This document shows positions 34,201-47,300 of a stretch of DNA of 64,000 nt, one piece after another. This DNA is from Lepidurus packardi. Lineage: Eukaryota > Arthropoda > Branchiopoda > Notostraca > Triopsidae. The stretch is taken from contig JAKZAN010000004.1 of NCBI GenBank assembly GCA_023053545.1, positions 992,001-1,056,000 of the forward strand. The letters run 5' to 3'. The position numbers were made by a program, and so were the translations under genes. Below the pieces are notes generated by a model that worked only from the letters and a program-made list of their open reading frames with translations, had not been told where the DNA came from and ran no database searches. Position 1 is the first letter of the stretch, and the number at the start of each line of letters is the position of its first letter.

Positions 34201-34339
34201 CATTTGGTTTCGTAAAGTAAAGTTTAATAAAGACAGAATAGGTATTTTGAAAGTGGACGATAGCCCACAAAGGGTTTCATTTCAGACATTTATTTAATAA
34301 ATAAATCCCCTATATGTACAGGAATCTTAGGATGGCAGT

Positions 34340-34856
34340 TTAATAACGGGCGGGGGCAGGGTAGGCGGCGGGTGCAGCGTAGGCAGCGGGGGCAGCATAA
34401 GCTGGGGCAGAGTAGGTTGGGGTACGGACGGTGGCCCAGACGGCGGCGACTTCTGGGGTGTGTTGGGGAGCAACGGGCAAGTGGTCACCCTTGGCCTGGA
34501 ATCCGTTTTCGTCAGCAACCCAGCTCAAAGTCAAACGTTCGCCATTAGGGGCAACCCAGTAAGAAGATCCGCGGTTGGTGTTGCCAGATTCATAACCGAT
34601 CTGCTTCTGGACTTGAGATTCTTCGCGGGTCGTGCCGTCAGATCCGGCATAGCTAGAAATTTAATGCTTGAAGTTAAAGAATCAGAAAGATGACTAAATA
34701 AGCTTACCTCCACTGGCTGCTTCCGTCTGGGTTGCGAACATCGCTTTGGCTCACGATGGTAATCTCGGGGTGTTTAGTGTAGCTTGGGTAAGCTGCAGGG
34801 TACACACTGGCTGCGGAGGCAGCGGCCAAGAATGCGGCGATCAGGAAGAATTTCAT
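34340..34856 (-). CDS. RR-1 cuticle protein, duplicate of the 17614 gene
   Basis: Exon 1 34856-34708 (149 nt), exon 2 34652-34340, 153 aa; protein apparently identical to that of 17614-18130. RR core GSSYWVAPNGERLTLSWVAD and tail YAAPAAYAAPAAYPAPARY. TATAAAAG at 34918-34925 (minus). The 5' leader differs just upstream of the ATG (GGTTTTTAAGG instead of GGTTTGGAGG on the plus strand). The LINE insertion lies about 650 bp beyond its 3' end and does not touch the gene. Confidence 0.94.
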
Positions 34857-35838
34857 TGTTGGTTTTTAAGGGATCAGAGAGTGAGACTGAACTGATTTGA
34901 CTGAACCACAGCCAGTTCTTTTATACTGTAAATATCTGGAGCAAGTTCAGTATTTTGCCGTCGGTTATAGGACTCGCCTCGGGGAAGGGCGGCTTGAAAT
35001 TGTAAGCTTCCCTTTTACTTTTGCCTATCCTGGGGTCGCATGACATGCCAACGTGCGTTCACTCTTCCTTTCGTTATGAAGGCGTATTGCTATATATGAA
35101 GTAGTTCCGCTCAAGCGTATGGTTGAAGGTTGTTTGATACAGTTTACCGTCCTTGCAATAATTTTCTATAATTTTCGAAGACTGTCAGTAGGGTGCATGT
35201 TTATAGTTGGCTCGTGATCTCAGACACAAAGCGGGAAAAACGTCACAGTGTATTGACTGCGTTATAGTTCTCCTTGAACCTGAAAAGACTTCAGTAGTTC
35301 CTCTTTTCGTGTCGCACTACATCTATTCAAGATCGTGAATGAGATGGAGTATAAACTTGAACTCGAAAACCGTGCACCTTTGATCGCTTTAACATTTGAT
35401 TGTAGTTTATAAAAATAGTTCAATTCTTGGTATTTTTTGGTATTGTTCTTGGTATTCAATTCTTGGTAGCAAGCCTTAATGCAATTCAAACAATCCTCTG
35501 GGTATTTGATCTCATAATATATTCTAACTATGTAAGGGTTTTTTCTACAATAAAATCGCAAGATTGTAGAACAAGTAGTCTTGTCAGTAAGCTTGATCAG
35601 GCACTACAAAGATCCTTGACTCCAAAACGTTTTGGCTCTATAATCTAATTGGCAAAGGATTTAGTTTAAGCTGGTTTTAAGCGAAATTGAAACGATTAGT
35701 TCTACAAGAAATTTAATCTTGCTTTTAAAATTTCATTGTAAATTATCCTAATTGAGTAGTTTAGGCAAAATTAAGTGTTTTGCGTTGTAAAATGTATTAA
35801 TAAATAAATCTCCTATTTAGGGACAATTTGTTGGCAAT

Positions 35839-36416
35839 TTAATAACGGGCGGGGGCGGGGTAGACAGCTGAGGCACGGTAGGCGACTGGAGCAACATAGG
35901 CGGTTGCACGGTAGACCATGGGAGCAGCATAAGCTGAGGCAGAGCCTGTTGGGGGACGGACGGTGGCCCACACGGCGGCGACTTCTGGGGTGTATTCGGG
36001 GGCGACGGGCAAGTGGTCACCCATGGGTCGGAATCCGTTCTCGTCAGCCACCCAGGTCAAAGCGATGCGTTGCCCTTCGGGGGTAATGAAAGAAGAAGAT
36101 CCGCGGTTGATGTTGCCCATTTCCGTGCCGATCAACTTCTGGACTTGAGCTTCTTCTCGGGTCGTTCCGTCAGATGAAGCGTAGCTAGAAAACACGTAGT
36201 TTTAAGTGGGAATAATTTTAAAAAGACTAAATGAAACGACGTAGAAACGCAGTGAAAAGAAACTTACCTCCATTGGCTGCTTCCGTCTGGGTTGCGGACA
36301 TCGCTTTGGCTCACAATGGTGATCTCTGGTCGTTGAGCGTTGCTGGAGTAAGCTGCAGGGTACACGCTAGCTGCGGAAGCAGCGGCCAAGAAAGCGACGA
36401 TCAAGAAGATCTTCAT
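35839..36416 (-). CDS. RR-1 cuticle protein, duplicate of the 19306 gene
   Basis: Exon 1 36416-36268 (149 nt), exon 2 36184-35839, 164 aa. Signal peptide MKIFLIVAFLAAASA, then SVYPAAYSSNAQRPEI. RR core GSSSFITPEGQRIALTWVAD. One change hits a residue otherwise invariant in the cluster: NTNRG is NINRG here. Tail YAAPMVYRATAYVAP. TATA variant TATAAAAC at 36478-36485 (minus), conserved upstream module at 36516-36595. Confidence 0.94.
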
Positions 36417-36599
36417 TGTTGGTTTGGAAGTATCGGAGGATGAAGACTGAACTGACTAGATCTAACAAATACGCTTGGTTTTATACCTCAAGCGAGATGG
36501 AAGTGGAGCAACCTGGAACAAGTGCCTTGGTTTCAATGTGCCTAGAGGAAAGGCGATCTTGTCATAGGCATACCTTTTACTTTCATTTGTCTAGGTACA

Positions 36600-38330
36600 G
36601 GTATGTTCATCCTTTCCCTAATTTCAACGAGATTCCGCGATTTCTTCATGCATGTTTTCAAGGACAGTCTTGACCGTGTAGTGCTAACTCTCCGTACTTT
36701 GTTTTTTCGTCTTTTCTTATGACATGCACATTTCCCGTGTTTAAGGTAGTAGCATTATTCTAGCGTTCGTTATGAAAAGACACCTCTATCCTGCCTTCTA
36801 CAAATATGAGGTACTGCAAAGGAATGTACCCACGTGCTTAGCGCGCGGACACAATAATCGCGTAGGATTCTATGACCCGTCTGCTTGAATATGAGCATGG
36901 AAAAATCTTTCCAAAGCGTTTTTAGACCATCACAGTATGTATCTAAAAAATAGTTTTTCACTGCAAAAGTGCGAAAAAACGAAAAGACGAAAAAACAGAG
37001 AAGCAAAAAAAGCCGAAATTCTTAAGTTCAAAAGTTCTGCCGTGTGGTTAATCTGTCAAGGTGACTATGACGTCATTTCATCAAGTTCTTATAACGCACT
37101 AGCAATCCAATGTTGAATACTATATAGCACTTTCCCATACCCAACAAATGTCCGAAGAATGTATAAGAAGGGATTGAATGGGAAAAGGATTTAGCCCCTT
37201 TTGCTTCCTTCCTTTCGGAGACTTTTTCTCAAGGACGAAAGGGGAGAGAAGGAAGGGATTGCTCCAGAAAAAAGTAATAAACATGGAGGAATCTCTTCGA
37301 TCTTGAGGTACTGCTGCTAAGGTACTGAGTGTGGCAAAGAGGACGGGGTGAATCCTTTACAGCAGTGGACCCCAACCACTGGGCCGCGGCCTGTTTGAAC
37401 AGGACCGCGGTCTGCTGGAACACGGCCGCGGCGGCTGAGTAAGTGGACTACGCCTGTATAGGGCACATACTGAACACCCCCAACGACCCGCAGGAATTTT
37501 TTCCTTAGAAACCGGTCCGCGGTTCCAAAAAGGTTGGGTGACCACTGCTTTACAGTACTACACCTTCTCTTCCATTGACCTTGAAAAGAGAACTAGTTAG
37601 TATACGACGTGGTCATTGTATGGGTCAATTATTAACTAACCCACACAAAACCTCCCAAACAACCAAATTTGGCTTCAAATAAGAAAAGAAGAATACCACT
37701 ACCTGGCAGTCTGCATTCGGAATGTGTCTTCAGTTTGCCCCAAACACCGTGTGGGAACTGGTGCAACTGTAGTCCAACGGCACGTTAAAACTGTCACAAT
37801 AATACCAGTGAAGAAACCGATAAGTTTGAGTTGCGTCAAATTATTTTTAGGAAACCATCACATGGATGTTGGAGGCAAGTGAGGCTACCAAAGCGTAACG
37901 ATGGCTTCCCAATTAAAAAAAATACAAAAAAATAGACAAAATTTCACTAGGATATATCTGCGCTTCACAATAGTAAAGTTTTCATTTAATTTATTTGTTA
38001 ATTTTGTTTTGTTATTAAAGTTATGTTTTTAAAATAAACATACGGAAGAGTTTTTCAAAGAGCTTATTCAGTAGATTTATATTGATCACTGCAATCCTTA
38101 TTGTATTACTTGCTATCGTGTGAAGTATATTGTTGCGGGTGTAACAAACAAGAAGCAACTCAGAACAAATCATTACATTTTCTCGTTGAGCTCAGTGTAA
38201 CCGTATATAAAGTCAGTAGATCGTCAGTTTAAGCGTGTTTTCTGTTTAAACTTTTCTTGTGAATCTAGGATATAGTGGAATGCAATGGCGAGTACTAAGA
38301 TACGGTCTGCAATTCACGAAAGTCCTAGTT
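36600..38330. other. intergenic with MITE copy 2
   Basis: No gene. Collinear with 20060-21940; about 90 bp (TGCCTCTCCAATCC to TTCAGGTTGAAG in copy 1) are missing near 37758. Confidence 0.6.
37363..37547. mobile_element. hAT-type MITE, copy 2, with intact TSD
   Basis: Terminal inverted repeats CAGTGGACCCCAACC and GGTTGGGTGACCACTG. Perfect 8-bp target duplications CTTTACAG lie at 37355-37362 and 37548-37555, as expected for hAT. The third segment copy (near 49718) has no MITE there. Non-coding, 185 bp. Confidence 0.92.
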
Positions 38331-38339
38331 CAAGGCAAA

Positions 38340-38840
38340 TACGTGAATATATCTAACACAGATATCCGTGGCTAGAAACTCGCAGTAATGGAAAAGCCAT
38401 ACCTTGCAATGCAGTAATTGATAGCTGTACACAAGGGTTTCTGAATGCATAGAAAGCCGCACGTCAAGTAACTGTCGAAACCTGATAATGTGAGGACTAC
38501 GACTAATAATTGACTATAATAATGAATAATTAACATGAATTATAACCTTTAGTTGAAAGGAGGGAAACTGGGGTTTAAAGAAAAATGGGAACTATAAAAT
38601 GGGTTTGAGGAAGATAAAAAATTGTTTTTTTTTTTTAGAAAATCCGAAAAGAAAATTAACAAATAAATATTACCAGTACGAACTTCGAACGTAGAACTCC
38701 CATAGCCGCTTTTGAGTTTGTAGTCATGGTTATGTAGAACTGAGGTGAGAACGGTTGTAAACGGAGTAGTTTTAGATATTATTTCTCAAAAACAGTTATC
38801 CTTGTTAAGGAAGTAAGAATCATTCTGACTTCGAAAAAGG
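38340..38840 (-). pseudogene. PAN-like gene relic, segment copy 2
   Basis: Same decayed structure as 21942-22440: exon 1 remnant at about 38680-38820 and a short exon 2 remnant at about 38365-38480. There is an extra base change in the SSICEF region (AATGG for ATGGAGG), so the frame is also lost there. Confidence 0.7.
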
Positions 38841-38849
38841 GGGTCAGTT

Positions 38850-39780
38850 CACTTGAGCCACCACTTCACTGACGGCAGCTATATTCCAGCTACGATTGAG
38901 GGTGTTCATTGGCTTATTGTTGGTAGTTGAAATTAGTGTGTTTGGATGAACAACAGAGTCAAATAGTATGGTCGCCATGGCTATTTTAGCACACGTAAAC
39001 AAGCAGTATATGCTAGATAAAGTTTTGTCATATATCAGCATATAAAGTTATATGCTGATAAAGCCAGCAATATTGAACTATGCAAAACTAAATGTCTGGC
39101 CTGTTCTATTAAAAGACGCACCATTCGAACACAATTAAACCGACATTTCTAAGCACGTCTTAGCGCAGCACAAGTCGAGTGAATGGCGTTTTTAGACATA
39201 GAAATGTTCGAATTAAGTAACAATCTGTACAGTGCACCCTCAGGATTCCATTGCTTTGTTGTTTTTCAGTTACAAATGAATAGAAGTGGTATTCTCGGAC
39301 TGGGTCAGCCTGCGTTGTGGCGTGCGAGAATAAGCGTAAGATTTCCGCTTAGAACTTCGTAAATGTGTGTTCAGTGAATACCAAATGCAAACAGAAACAG
39401 GGCACAAGTATACGAAACGCATTCGCTACAATAGCAGAGCACAATATTGGGTAAAAATTAAAGAGTGTTGACTGGAGACAAAAGGATGTCGAGTAAAAAA
39501 AAAAGCAGAGAAAATATTTACGCTAGCAATATATTCAGAAATGTATGTAAATTATATAATTAACAATTAGTATTAATTAGTATATAAAAAATTGTACGCA
39601 TAACTCGAAAACGACAAACCCAAGATTTAAACCCCCCAAAAGTGGAACATATAAATGTAAAGAAAAATTTCCTTACATTTGGTTTAATCTTTCTGCTATT
39701 GTGTCTAAACCAAAGGCGCTGATTTCGACATTCATGGCTATTTTATTAAGCTCTACAGAAACTCGATAAGAAATCAGAGA
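38850..39780. other. intergenic with a copy-specific palindrome
   Basis: No gene. Equivalent of 22450-23390. At 39033-39060 a 12-bp-arm hairpin (TATCAGCATATA, loop AAGT) replaces GAAGTTGA of copy 1. Confidence 0.6.
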
Positions 39781-39829
39781 TCATATTTTGCATTTCAAAT
39801 GTTTATCAATAAATATTTCTTGTATCAAT

Positions 39830-40278
39830 TTAGTAGCGGCCAAGGGCTCGGTAGGTGGTGGGGGCAACATAACCTGACGACGAGTAGGTTGGGGACGGAC
39901 GGTGGCCCACACGGCGGCGACTTCTGGGGTGTATTCGGGGGCAACGGGCAAGGGGTCACCCATGGGTTGAAATCCGTTTCGTCAGAAACCCGGGTCAGTC
40001 TGATGACATTTCTTTACCGATCATCTTCTGGACTTCTTCGCGGGTCGTGCCGTCAGATCCGGCGTAGCTAGAAAGTCAATACTTTAGTTAAAGAGCAGAA
40101 TGATGACTGTACTGGCTTATCTGCAGCGGCTGCTTCCGTCTGGGTTGCGGACATCGCTTTGGCTCACGATGGTGATCTTGGGCTGCTTGGCGTGGCGTGT
40201 AGAGTAAGCCTGGGGTTGGTAAGGCATGTTTGCGGCGGAGGCAGCAGCCAAGAAAGCGGCGATCAAGAAGAACTTCAT
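39830..40278 (-). pseudogene. cuticle gene pseudogene, copy of 23436
   Basis: Exon 1 (ATG at 40278) matches the 23436 copy, including the SSRC end and the GT-to-AT donor. Exon 2 has in addition lost most of the RR core: sequence between FQPMG..DE and KKMIG is collapsed near 39990-40015. The tail is shortened. The donor defect predates the duplication and the further deletions followed it. Confidence 0.86.
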
Positions 40279-40980
40279 TGTTGGTTTGGAGGTTTCAGAG
40301 AGTGAGACTGAATTAAACTAAACCACAGACAGTGCTTTTATACCTGGGTCATCGGGAGCACGCACAACACTTTGCCGGCGTCTGTTTAGTTCGCCTTGGG
40401 GAAGGGTGATCTTTACCCATCATAGGTTTCACTTTTACTTTGTTCCCTCGGAAGTGCAGAAGAGCTTTCATTCATCTCGTTGTCGAGAATACCGCGCTAT
40501 GAAAGAGTCCCACCAAGCCTTTTGGGGGAAGGTCGTTTGGAACTGCAAACGGCCTTGCGAAGTATTTTCCATCAAGTTCGCTGACTATCAGCAAGGTGCA
40601 TTCGTATAGTTTATCGTGATCTCAAACACGAAGAGGTAAAAGTGTCCCAAAGGATTGGCTGGGTTTAGTTCGACATTGTTAATTTGAACTCGAAAAGCAT
40701 TTCAGCACCCTTCGTCGCTTCCAGGGATAAAAATGGTGGTGTATTATTCGAAGACTTTTTGGCTTTAGTTTAGAATTAGTTTAGTGGACCAAAATTATAC
40801 TACTCTTTGACCAAGTGTTAATGTTCATCTAGAAAATCGATCCGAAAAACTTTCCTTGGTGATATAGTAAAGTTATGAATTGCCTTTCATTGTTATTCCT
40901 AAAAACTCCGAACAGGAACAGTACTAGCAAATACTACATGTATTTCCAGTAGCTCTTACTTTAGTTTATAAAATAGTTCA

Positions 40981-41309
40981 TGTTCCGGAGGGAAAGGTCA
41001 GGAATGGCAAGGTCAGGAATTGCGCTGAAGAGGTTAATTCCGAGAAAGTAGAAGAGGTCCCTGGTAGTATACCTCCGTACGTTTTTTACTTTGTTTTCCG
41101 AGAAAGAGATCGCGACCTTTACGTTGATGGAACCTTTTCTTCTGTTTGGATAGTCGTCGTTAACAGTCGTCGTCATGAAGTTGTTGTAGTGAGTTGTTTT
41201 CTGCCTTTGTCTTCTTGTCTTTAGTTGTTTTAGTGAATAGAAATAAATTAGTATTTTAAAACTTGACGAAACAAAGAACTCTAATGTTACAGTGATTTTG
41301 GTTGTAACA
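40981..41309 (+). repeat. BEL/Pao 5' LTR
   Basis: 329 bp, TG..CA ends; identical to the 3' LTR on reading. An AATAAA-containing stretch near 41242 may act in polyadenylation. Confidence 0.95.
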
Positions 41310-41314
41310 TTTTT

Positions 41315-41332
41315 TGGTGCCGAAACCCGGGA
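41315..41332 (+). other. primer-binding site, tRNA-Phe type
   Basis: TGGTGCCGAAACCCGGGA starts 5 nt after the 5' LTR. Its complement matches the CCA-tailed 3' end of animal tRNA-Phe, as I recall that sequence. Confidence 0.75.
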
Positions 41333-41372
41333 GCTTTGTGTATCTGAACCTCGATAAAGTGAAACGACTACG

Positions 41373-44300
41373 ATGAATTCTAGGAGCCCTTCCCCCGAAG
41401 CCGATGTTAATCAAGGCCCAGCGAAGGAGATTCAATCGACAGCCGACGTTTTGCTGAAGGTTCGAAAGAACGCAAGATCTAAACTAACGCGGGTGATTCA
41501 TCGAATTGAGAACCTCATTATTAGTCGAGGTAGCCGAACCGAACTGCGCGCACACCGTGCAAATCTCACGGAAGTCCACGAAGAATGTTCCCAAGCACAT
41601 TCCGAGTACACCACCCATCTTTCTGGGCATGCCGACGAGGCGAAAGCTCAAGCGTGGATTCGTCAATTGGACGACGCTACCAACAATTGCTATGTCCAAA
41701 TCGACGCCTATTTCCAGTCCCGTGCTAACGATGCCTCGTCTGCCTATTCCCGAAGCACGGTGGTGTCGACACGACGTAGTAGCCTTCTCGAAGCTGAAAG
41801 GCAAAGGCGCGAGACGGAACTTCGTATGCGCCAAGCTGAGCGAGAGGTCGAGGAAAGTGCTCAGGAAATTCGAGCCCTAAAGGCATTGGAAGCCGACGCA
41901 GAGGAAAGAAGACTTCGAATTGAGCAGCAACGACGACGACGAGAACTTTCGAATCAACTGGAGAGGGAAGCCTTGCAAGTTGCCCACCTGCGTCACGAAA
42001 TGGAAGAGGATGAAAACGGGATCAGCCAGATCGACGAAGTACCGATACCTTCATCTGCGGCTACACGTCAACTGCAGATCGTTAATTCGCAGTCCCAACT
42101 CGACAGGAACGACACTTCTCGGAACGCTCCTCATGCTGCGACGTTGCAGCAGCATTACGTTCAAAGCGTTAGTGGTGTCGCCCCTACCCCTTTTCCACCG
42201 ACTACGGAGAACCTCCGTAGACGTAGACCCGATCAACTGCCCCCAGCCCTCTCCACCTCGAACCCGGTCAGTAACGTTATCTACCCCACGGCCACGGACC
42301 CACGAAATGGAGCTGACCGACCAACCATGACCAGTTTTGCGAGCGATCAATCTCCTCCACGATGTTCTGCGTGGCCACGAAATGGGCCGGCCACCAACCC
42401 GATCCAAAGTGAATCGCCAGACGCCTGGATAGCACAACTGGGGAAGCAACACTTACAAAACCCGTCCATTCCCTCGACGCTAGCATATTCGTCATGGCTT
42501 TCCTGCATTATACCTAAGGTGGAGATAGCACCATTCGACGGTAACCCGAAAAACTGGCCCCTCTTCATAGCCACGTTTAAAAGCTTGGTACACGACACCA
42601 TGACCAACGACGCCCAACGAATCGCGATTCTGCGGCAACTGCTGACAGAGGAAGTCCGTGACGGCATAGCACAGACGCTCCTTAGTCCAGGAATGTACAA
42701 CGAGGCACTCACGGAGCTGCAAGAAACGTACGGCGATCAGCAGCTAATTACGAGATGTTATATTAAGAATCTCCTCGATATGCCGCCTCTTAAGGGCCAA
42801 GACTACGAATCTCTCAACAAGTTCTCGCGGGGTGTTCATAGTTTCGTAAATGCTCTCATCCACTGCGGCTACCAACAGGAACTATCGTCAGCAGCCACTT
42901 TGGAACGACTGGTGGACAAACTTCCAGGAGGTCTGCGAAGCAAGTGGGGACGCTGCGTACTACGGATGGAGCCGAAGCTCCCAACTTTGGCAGATTTCGA
43001 TGCCTGGATCAGAGATCTCACGAAGGCCGAAGGAAAGGTACGACACATTAGTTCTTCGACGGGACAGATCTCGGAACCGGCGACAACGAAGAAGAAGGGT
43101 GCTAAACCTAATAATACGAAACCGGTGAAAACCCACACCCCGACCGTCCTCGCTACGCACATAGAAACGGAAGACTCTGGACCGAGCACGAAGTGCCCGG
43201 CTTGCGAGAAGAATCATCCGCTACCCAGCTGCGAGAAGTTCACTTCGCTTACCCCGACCGAGAAACTTAATTTAGCCAAAGATAACGGTTATTGTTTCAG
43301 ATGTCTCAACAAAGGACACATCAGCCGGACTTGCCAAGCGCGCAACGAATGCGGTCTCGACGGTTGCAAGAGCCTTCACCACCGTTTACTGCATGACGCC
43401 CCACGTGCCTTCGACCGAAAGACCAAGACAAGCAGTAAAGGCGCGAGGAGCGGTCAGGAGCCTAGCGAAGGAAACCGCAAATCCGAAGGAGGTCCGTATG
43501 TTAACACCGTCACGAGCGATGGGTCAACGAGACAGGTACTCCTCCTGGTTGTACCAGTTCAGCTGTACTCTGAAGGGAAGTCTGTCGATACCCTTGCATT
43601 ACTTGACGGCGGAAGCGAGACATCCCTCATTCGAAGAGATGTAGCGTCTAAGCTTGGACTGAAAGGGAAAGGAGTCCTTATGCGGATTGGTACTTACCGA
43701 GGAAAGGACCCGGTCTCGAGAGTCACGAAGGTGGATTTCAAGCTGAAAGCTCGCGAAGGAACTGTCTCGTTCAACGTCAGTGAGGCGCTCACCGTACCGG
43801 AAATTTGCGTTAGCAGAAGAGTCGTTGACTGGCCAAACCTGAAGAAAGGGTGGCAACATCTGGCCGACTTAAATCTACCACACATCGACACCAATGACGT
43901 GACGGTCCTGATTGGCATGGATGCCCCGAAAACCCATCGTCAACTTGATTACCGTGAATCCGAAAGCGACGACGCGGCCCCCGTAGCTTTGAAGACTCCG
44001 TTCGGGTGGTGCGCTGTTGGCGGGTTGACAACGAACAAATTTACGTCGTCAACTCGGTGTAACCTCATTAATACGCGACCTGCAACGAAACCCGATGACC
44101 TCGACGAGATCCTGGAAAGATTCTGGACGGTAGAGTCGCTTGGAGTAGCCACATCGAAGTACCCGACGAGCGAGGCAAATAGCCAAGCAATGAAAATTAT
44201 TGAAGCTACCACGAAGCACGACGGAGAACGATATGAGATCGGACTCCCTTGGAAATCTCCTACCACTTGGCTACCAGACAATCGAAGCTCCGCCCTTAAG

Positions 44301-47300
44301 CGACTTTTCACAGTTGAGCGCAGGTTCCGTCGCGATCACGACTACACTAAAAGATATACGGCCGCGATCGAAGAATACATCAAGTTGGGACATGCCAAGA
44401 AGTTAAGCCTTGATGAGCTCAAAGGAGTACCGGGCCGAGTTTGGTATTTACCTCACCATGGGGTGACGAACCCAAACAAACCAGGAAAGGTGAGGGTTGT
44501 ATTTGATGCTTCCAGCGTATTTAATGGCTCCTCCCTCAACTCGAGTCTATTACAAGGACCTGACTTTCTTCTAAATCTCGTTGGTCTGCTAATCCGGTTC
44601 CGCGAACATCTAATTGCTGTTTCTTCAGATATTGAGAAGATGTTCAATCAGGTCCGAGTAAAGCCAGAAGACCAAGATGCCTTACGTTTTCTCTGGAGAC
44701 GTCCCGGAGAACAAGCTGCTCCTCACACCTACAGAATGAACGTCCAAATATTTGGTGCGATCTCATCCCCAGCCGTATGTATGTACGCTCTCCGGCGGAC
44801 TGCCAAAGACTTCGGAGATGGACGACCGGACCTTGTGCGGAAGGTGGAGACGCAATTCTACGTAGACAACTTTCTCGACTCCATGGAGTCAGAAGCAGAA
44901 GCTGAAGAAATCTGTCACGCTTTAACCAACCTCCTTTCCCGCGGAGGTTTTCGGTTGACCAAGTGGCTCTCTGGGTCCCGAAACGTAATGGCGGCTCTCC
45001 CGGCAGGCGAGCGAGTAAGTCCGAGTCTGAACATCGACCTGGATGACTTACCGATTGAACGTACCCTGGGAGTTCTGTGGAACGCTGAGAAGGACACGTT
45101 TCTGTTTCGAATGGTCGTCGACAAATCCATTAGTACTAAACGAGGAGTTCTTCGGGCGGTCGCTAGCATCTTCGACCCACTCGGTTTTTTAGCACCGGTG
45201 ATCCTAATCGCTAAAGCTCTTATGCAAGAAATTTGGCGCGAACGTTTAGATTGGGACCAACAACTGTCGACACCGATTCTGAAGGCATGGAACGATTGGG
45301 TCTCTGATCTTGCATCATTAGAATCCCTAATGATCCCTCGTTCTCTAAGAAGCAGCCAAGTTTGCCCTTCATCTTTGCAGATCCATACCTTTTGTGATGC
45401 CTCGGAAGCCGGCTATGGTGCAGTTACCTACTTACGCTGTGACTACCCATCTGGTACAGTCTCCGTGTCCCTCGTCGTAGCGAAAACCCGCGTGGCGCCA
45501 GTAAAACAGCTCACGATTCCGAGACTTGAGCTCCTTGGTGCTCTTATAGCTGCGAGACTAACCTCGATGGTTACCTGCGAACTGAGAACCAAACCGGAGA
45601 CGGTCTACTTGTGGACAGACTCGACAACAGTCATCAAGTGGATAAATTCAAGAACGTGCCGGTTTACGACGTTCGTAGCGAATCGGATTGGCGAAATATT
45701 GGAGTTAACCAACCGACGCCAGTGGAGGCATGTTCCAGGCGAAGCCAATCCAGCCGACATGTGTAGCAGAGGAGTGACCGCTACCAATTTAGTCAACAGC
45801 CGGAAATGGTTCCATGGCCCCGAATTCTTAACACTACCACCCAAGCAATGGCCGAATTCTGAAGAAGGTAACGAGCCTGCATCCGACGATCCCGAAGTCC
45901 TACCTTCGAAATGGGTCGGCCTGCTAACTGAGGTAGTTGATCCGATCCACGACATTTTTGCTCGTACAAGCAGTCTAGGTCGACTGAAAAGGGTGATCTC
46001 CTACGTACATCGTTTTTGCCGCAACTGTCGCAAGAAGGGAGACTCACGCACGACTGGACCTTTACTAGTAGAAGAAGTAAATGAGGCTTTCCGAACCTGC
46101 TTGAAAGTCGCTCAATTGAACGCCTTTAAGGAAGATGTTAAAGTTTTGAAGGCGGGAGAACCACTGAAGTCAACTTCGCGGCTGCTTAAACTGAAGCCCT
46201 ATCTTGACGAGGACGGGATCATCCGTGCCGACGGGCGTGTACGTCATGCGGAGGTCGACCCGCACGTGAAGAACCCGATTATTCTGTGCCCCGAAAGTCC
46301 GCTCACCAGACTCATAATCGCCGACGCTCACGAGTATACTCTTCACGCTTCTGTGGAACGTACATTGGCGGAGGTTCAACAGCAGTACTGGGTCTTGAAG
46401 GGAAGATCGACAGTTCAGAAGTTCATTCGGAGCTGCCCCGTCTGCCGCAGGTTGAGATCACAACCCCAGATCCCGATTATGGCTGCCTTACCGCGCGAAC
46501 GCTTGGAGGCCTTTAAACCTCCGTTTCACAACACAGGTATTGATTTCTTCGGACCGCTTTTTGTAGTCATACATCGAAGGAACCACAAGCGTTATGGGTG
46601 TTTATTCACATGCTTAGTCACTAGAGCCGTGCATATCGAAATAACCCACACATTAGAGACAGACTCGTTCATCATGGCCCTCAGACGCTTTATCAGCAAA
46701 CGTGGATGCCCCGCCAAGTGCTTCAGTGACAACGGGACAAACCTAGTAGCAGGTGAGAAAGAGTTGCAAGACTGTCTTCGTCGCATGGACCGAACTCACG
46801 TAAATGAAGAAGCTATACGGCGCGGGATAAAGTGACATTTTTCTCCTCCAGCTGCGCCACACTTTGGCGGAGTGTGGGAACGATTGATACGATCTGCTAA
46901 GTCTGCATTACGAACGACATTGAAGAGCCGCACAGTCACCGACGAGGTACTCCTAACGGTAATGGCAGAAGTTGAGTCTTTGATGAACGGACGCCCGTTA
47001 ACCCATGTAAGCCTTGACCCGTCTGATTTGCAGCCTCTTACCCCGAACCATTTTTTACTGGGAAGAGCCAACCCTAATACTCCTGTTGACGTTTTTGAGA
47101 AGAGCGATTTGGACTCGAGGAAGCGATGGAGAAGTTCTCAAGCTATTACAGAGCTTTTCTGGCGACGATGGCTCCGAGAATACGTCCCGACACTCATCGA
47201 ACGCCGCAAGTGGTTGCAGAATCGTCGGAACATTAGAGCAGGCGACGTCGTTCTGATTGTAGACCCATCATCCCCTCGTGGTCAATGGCCTCTAGGGAGA

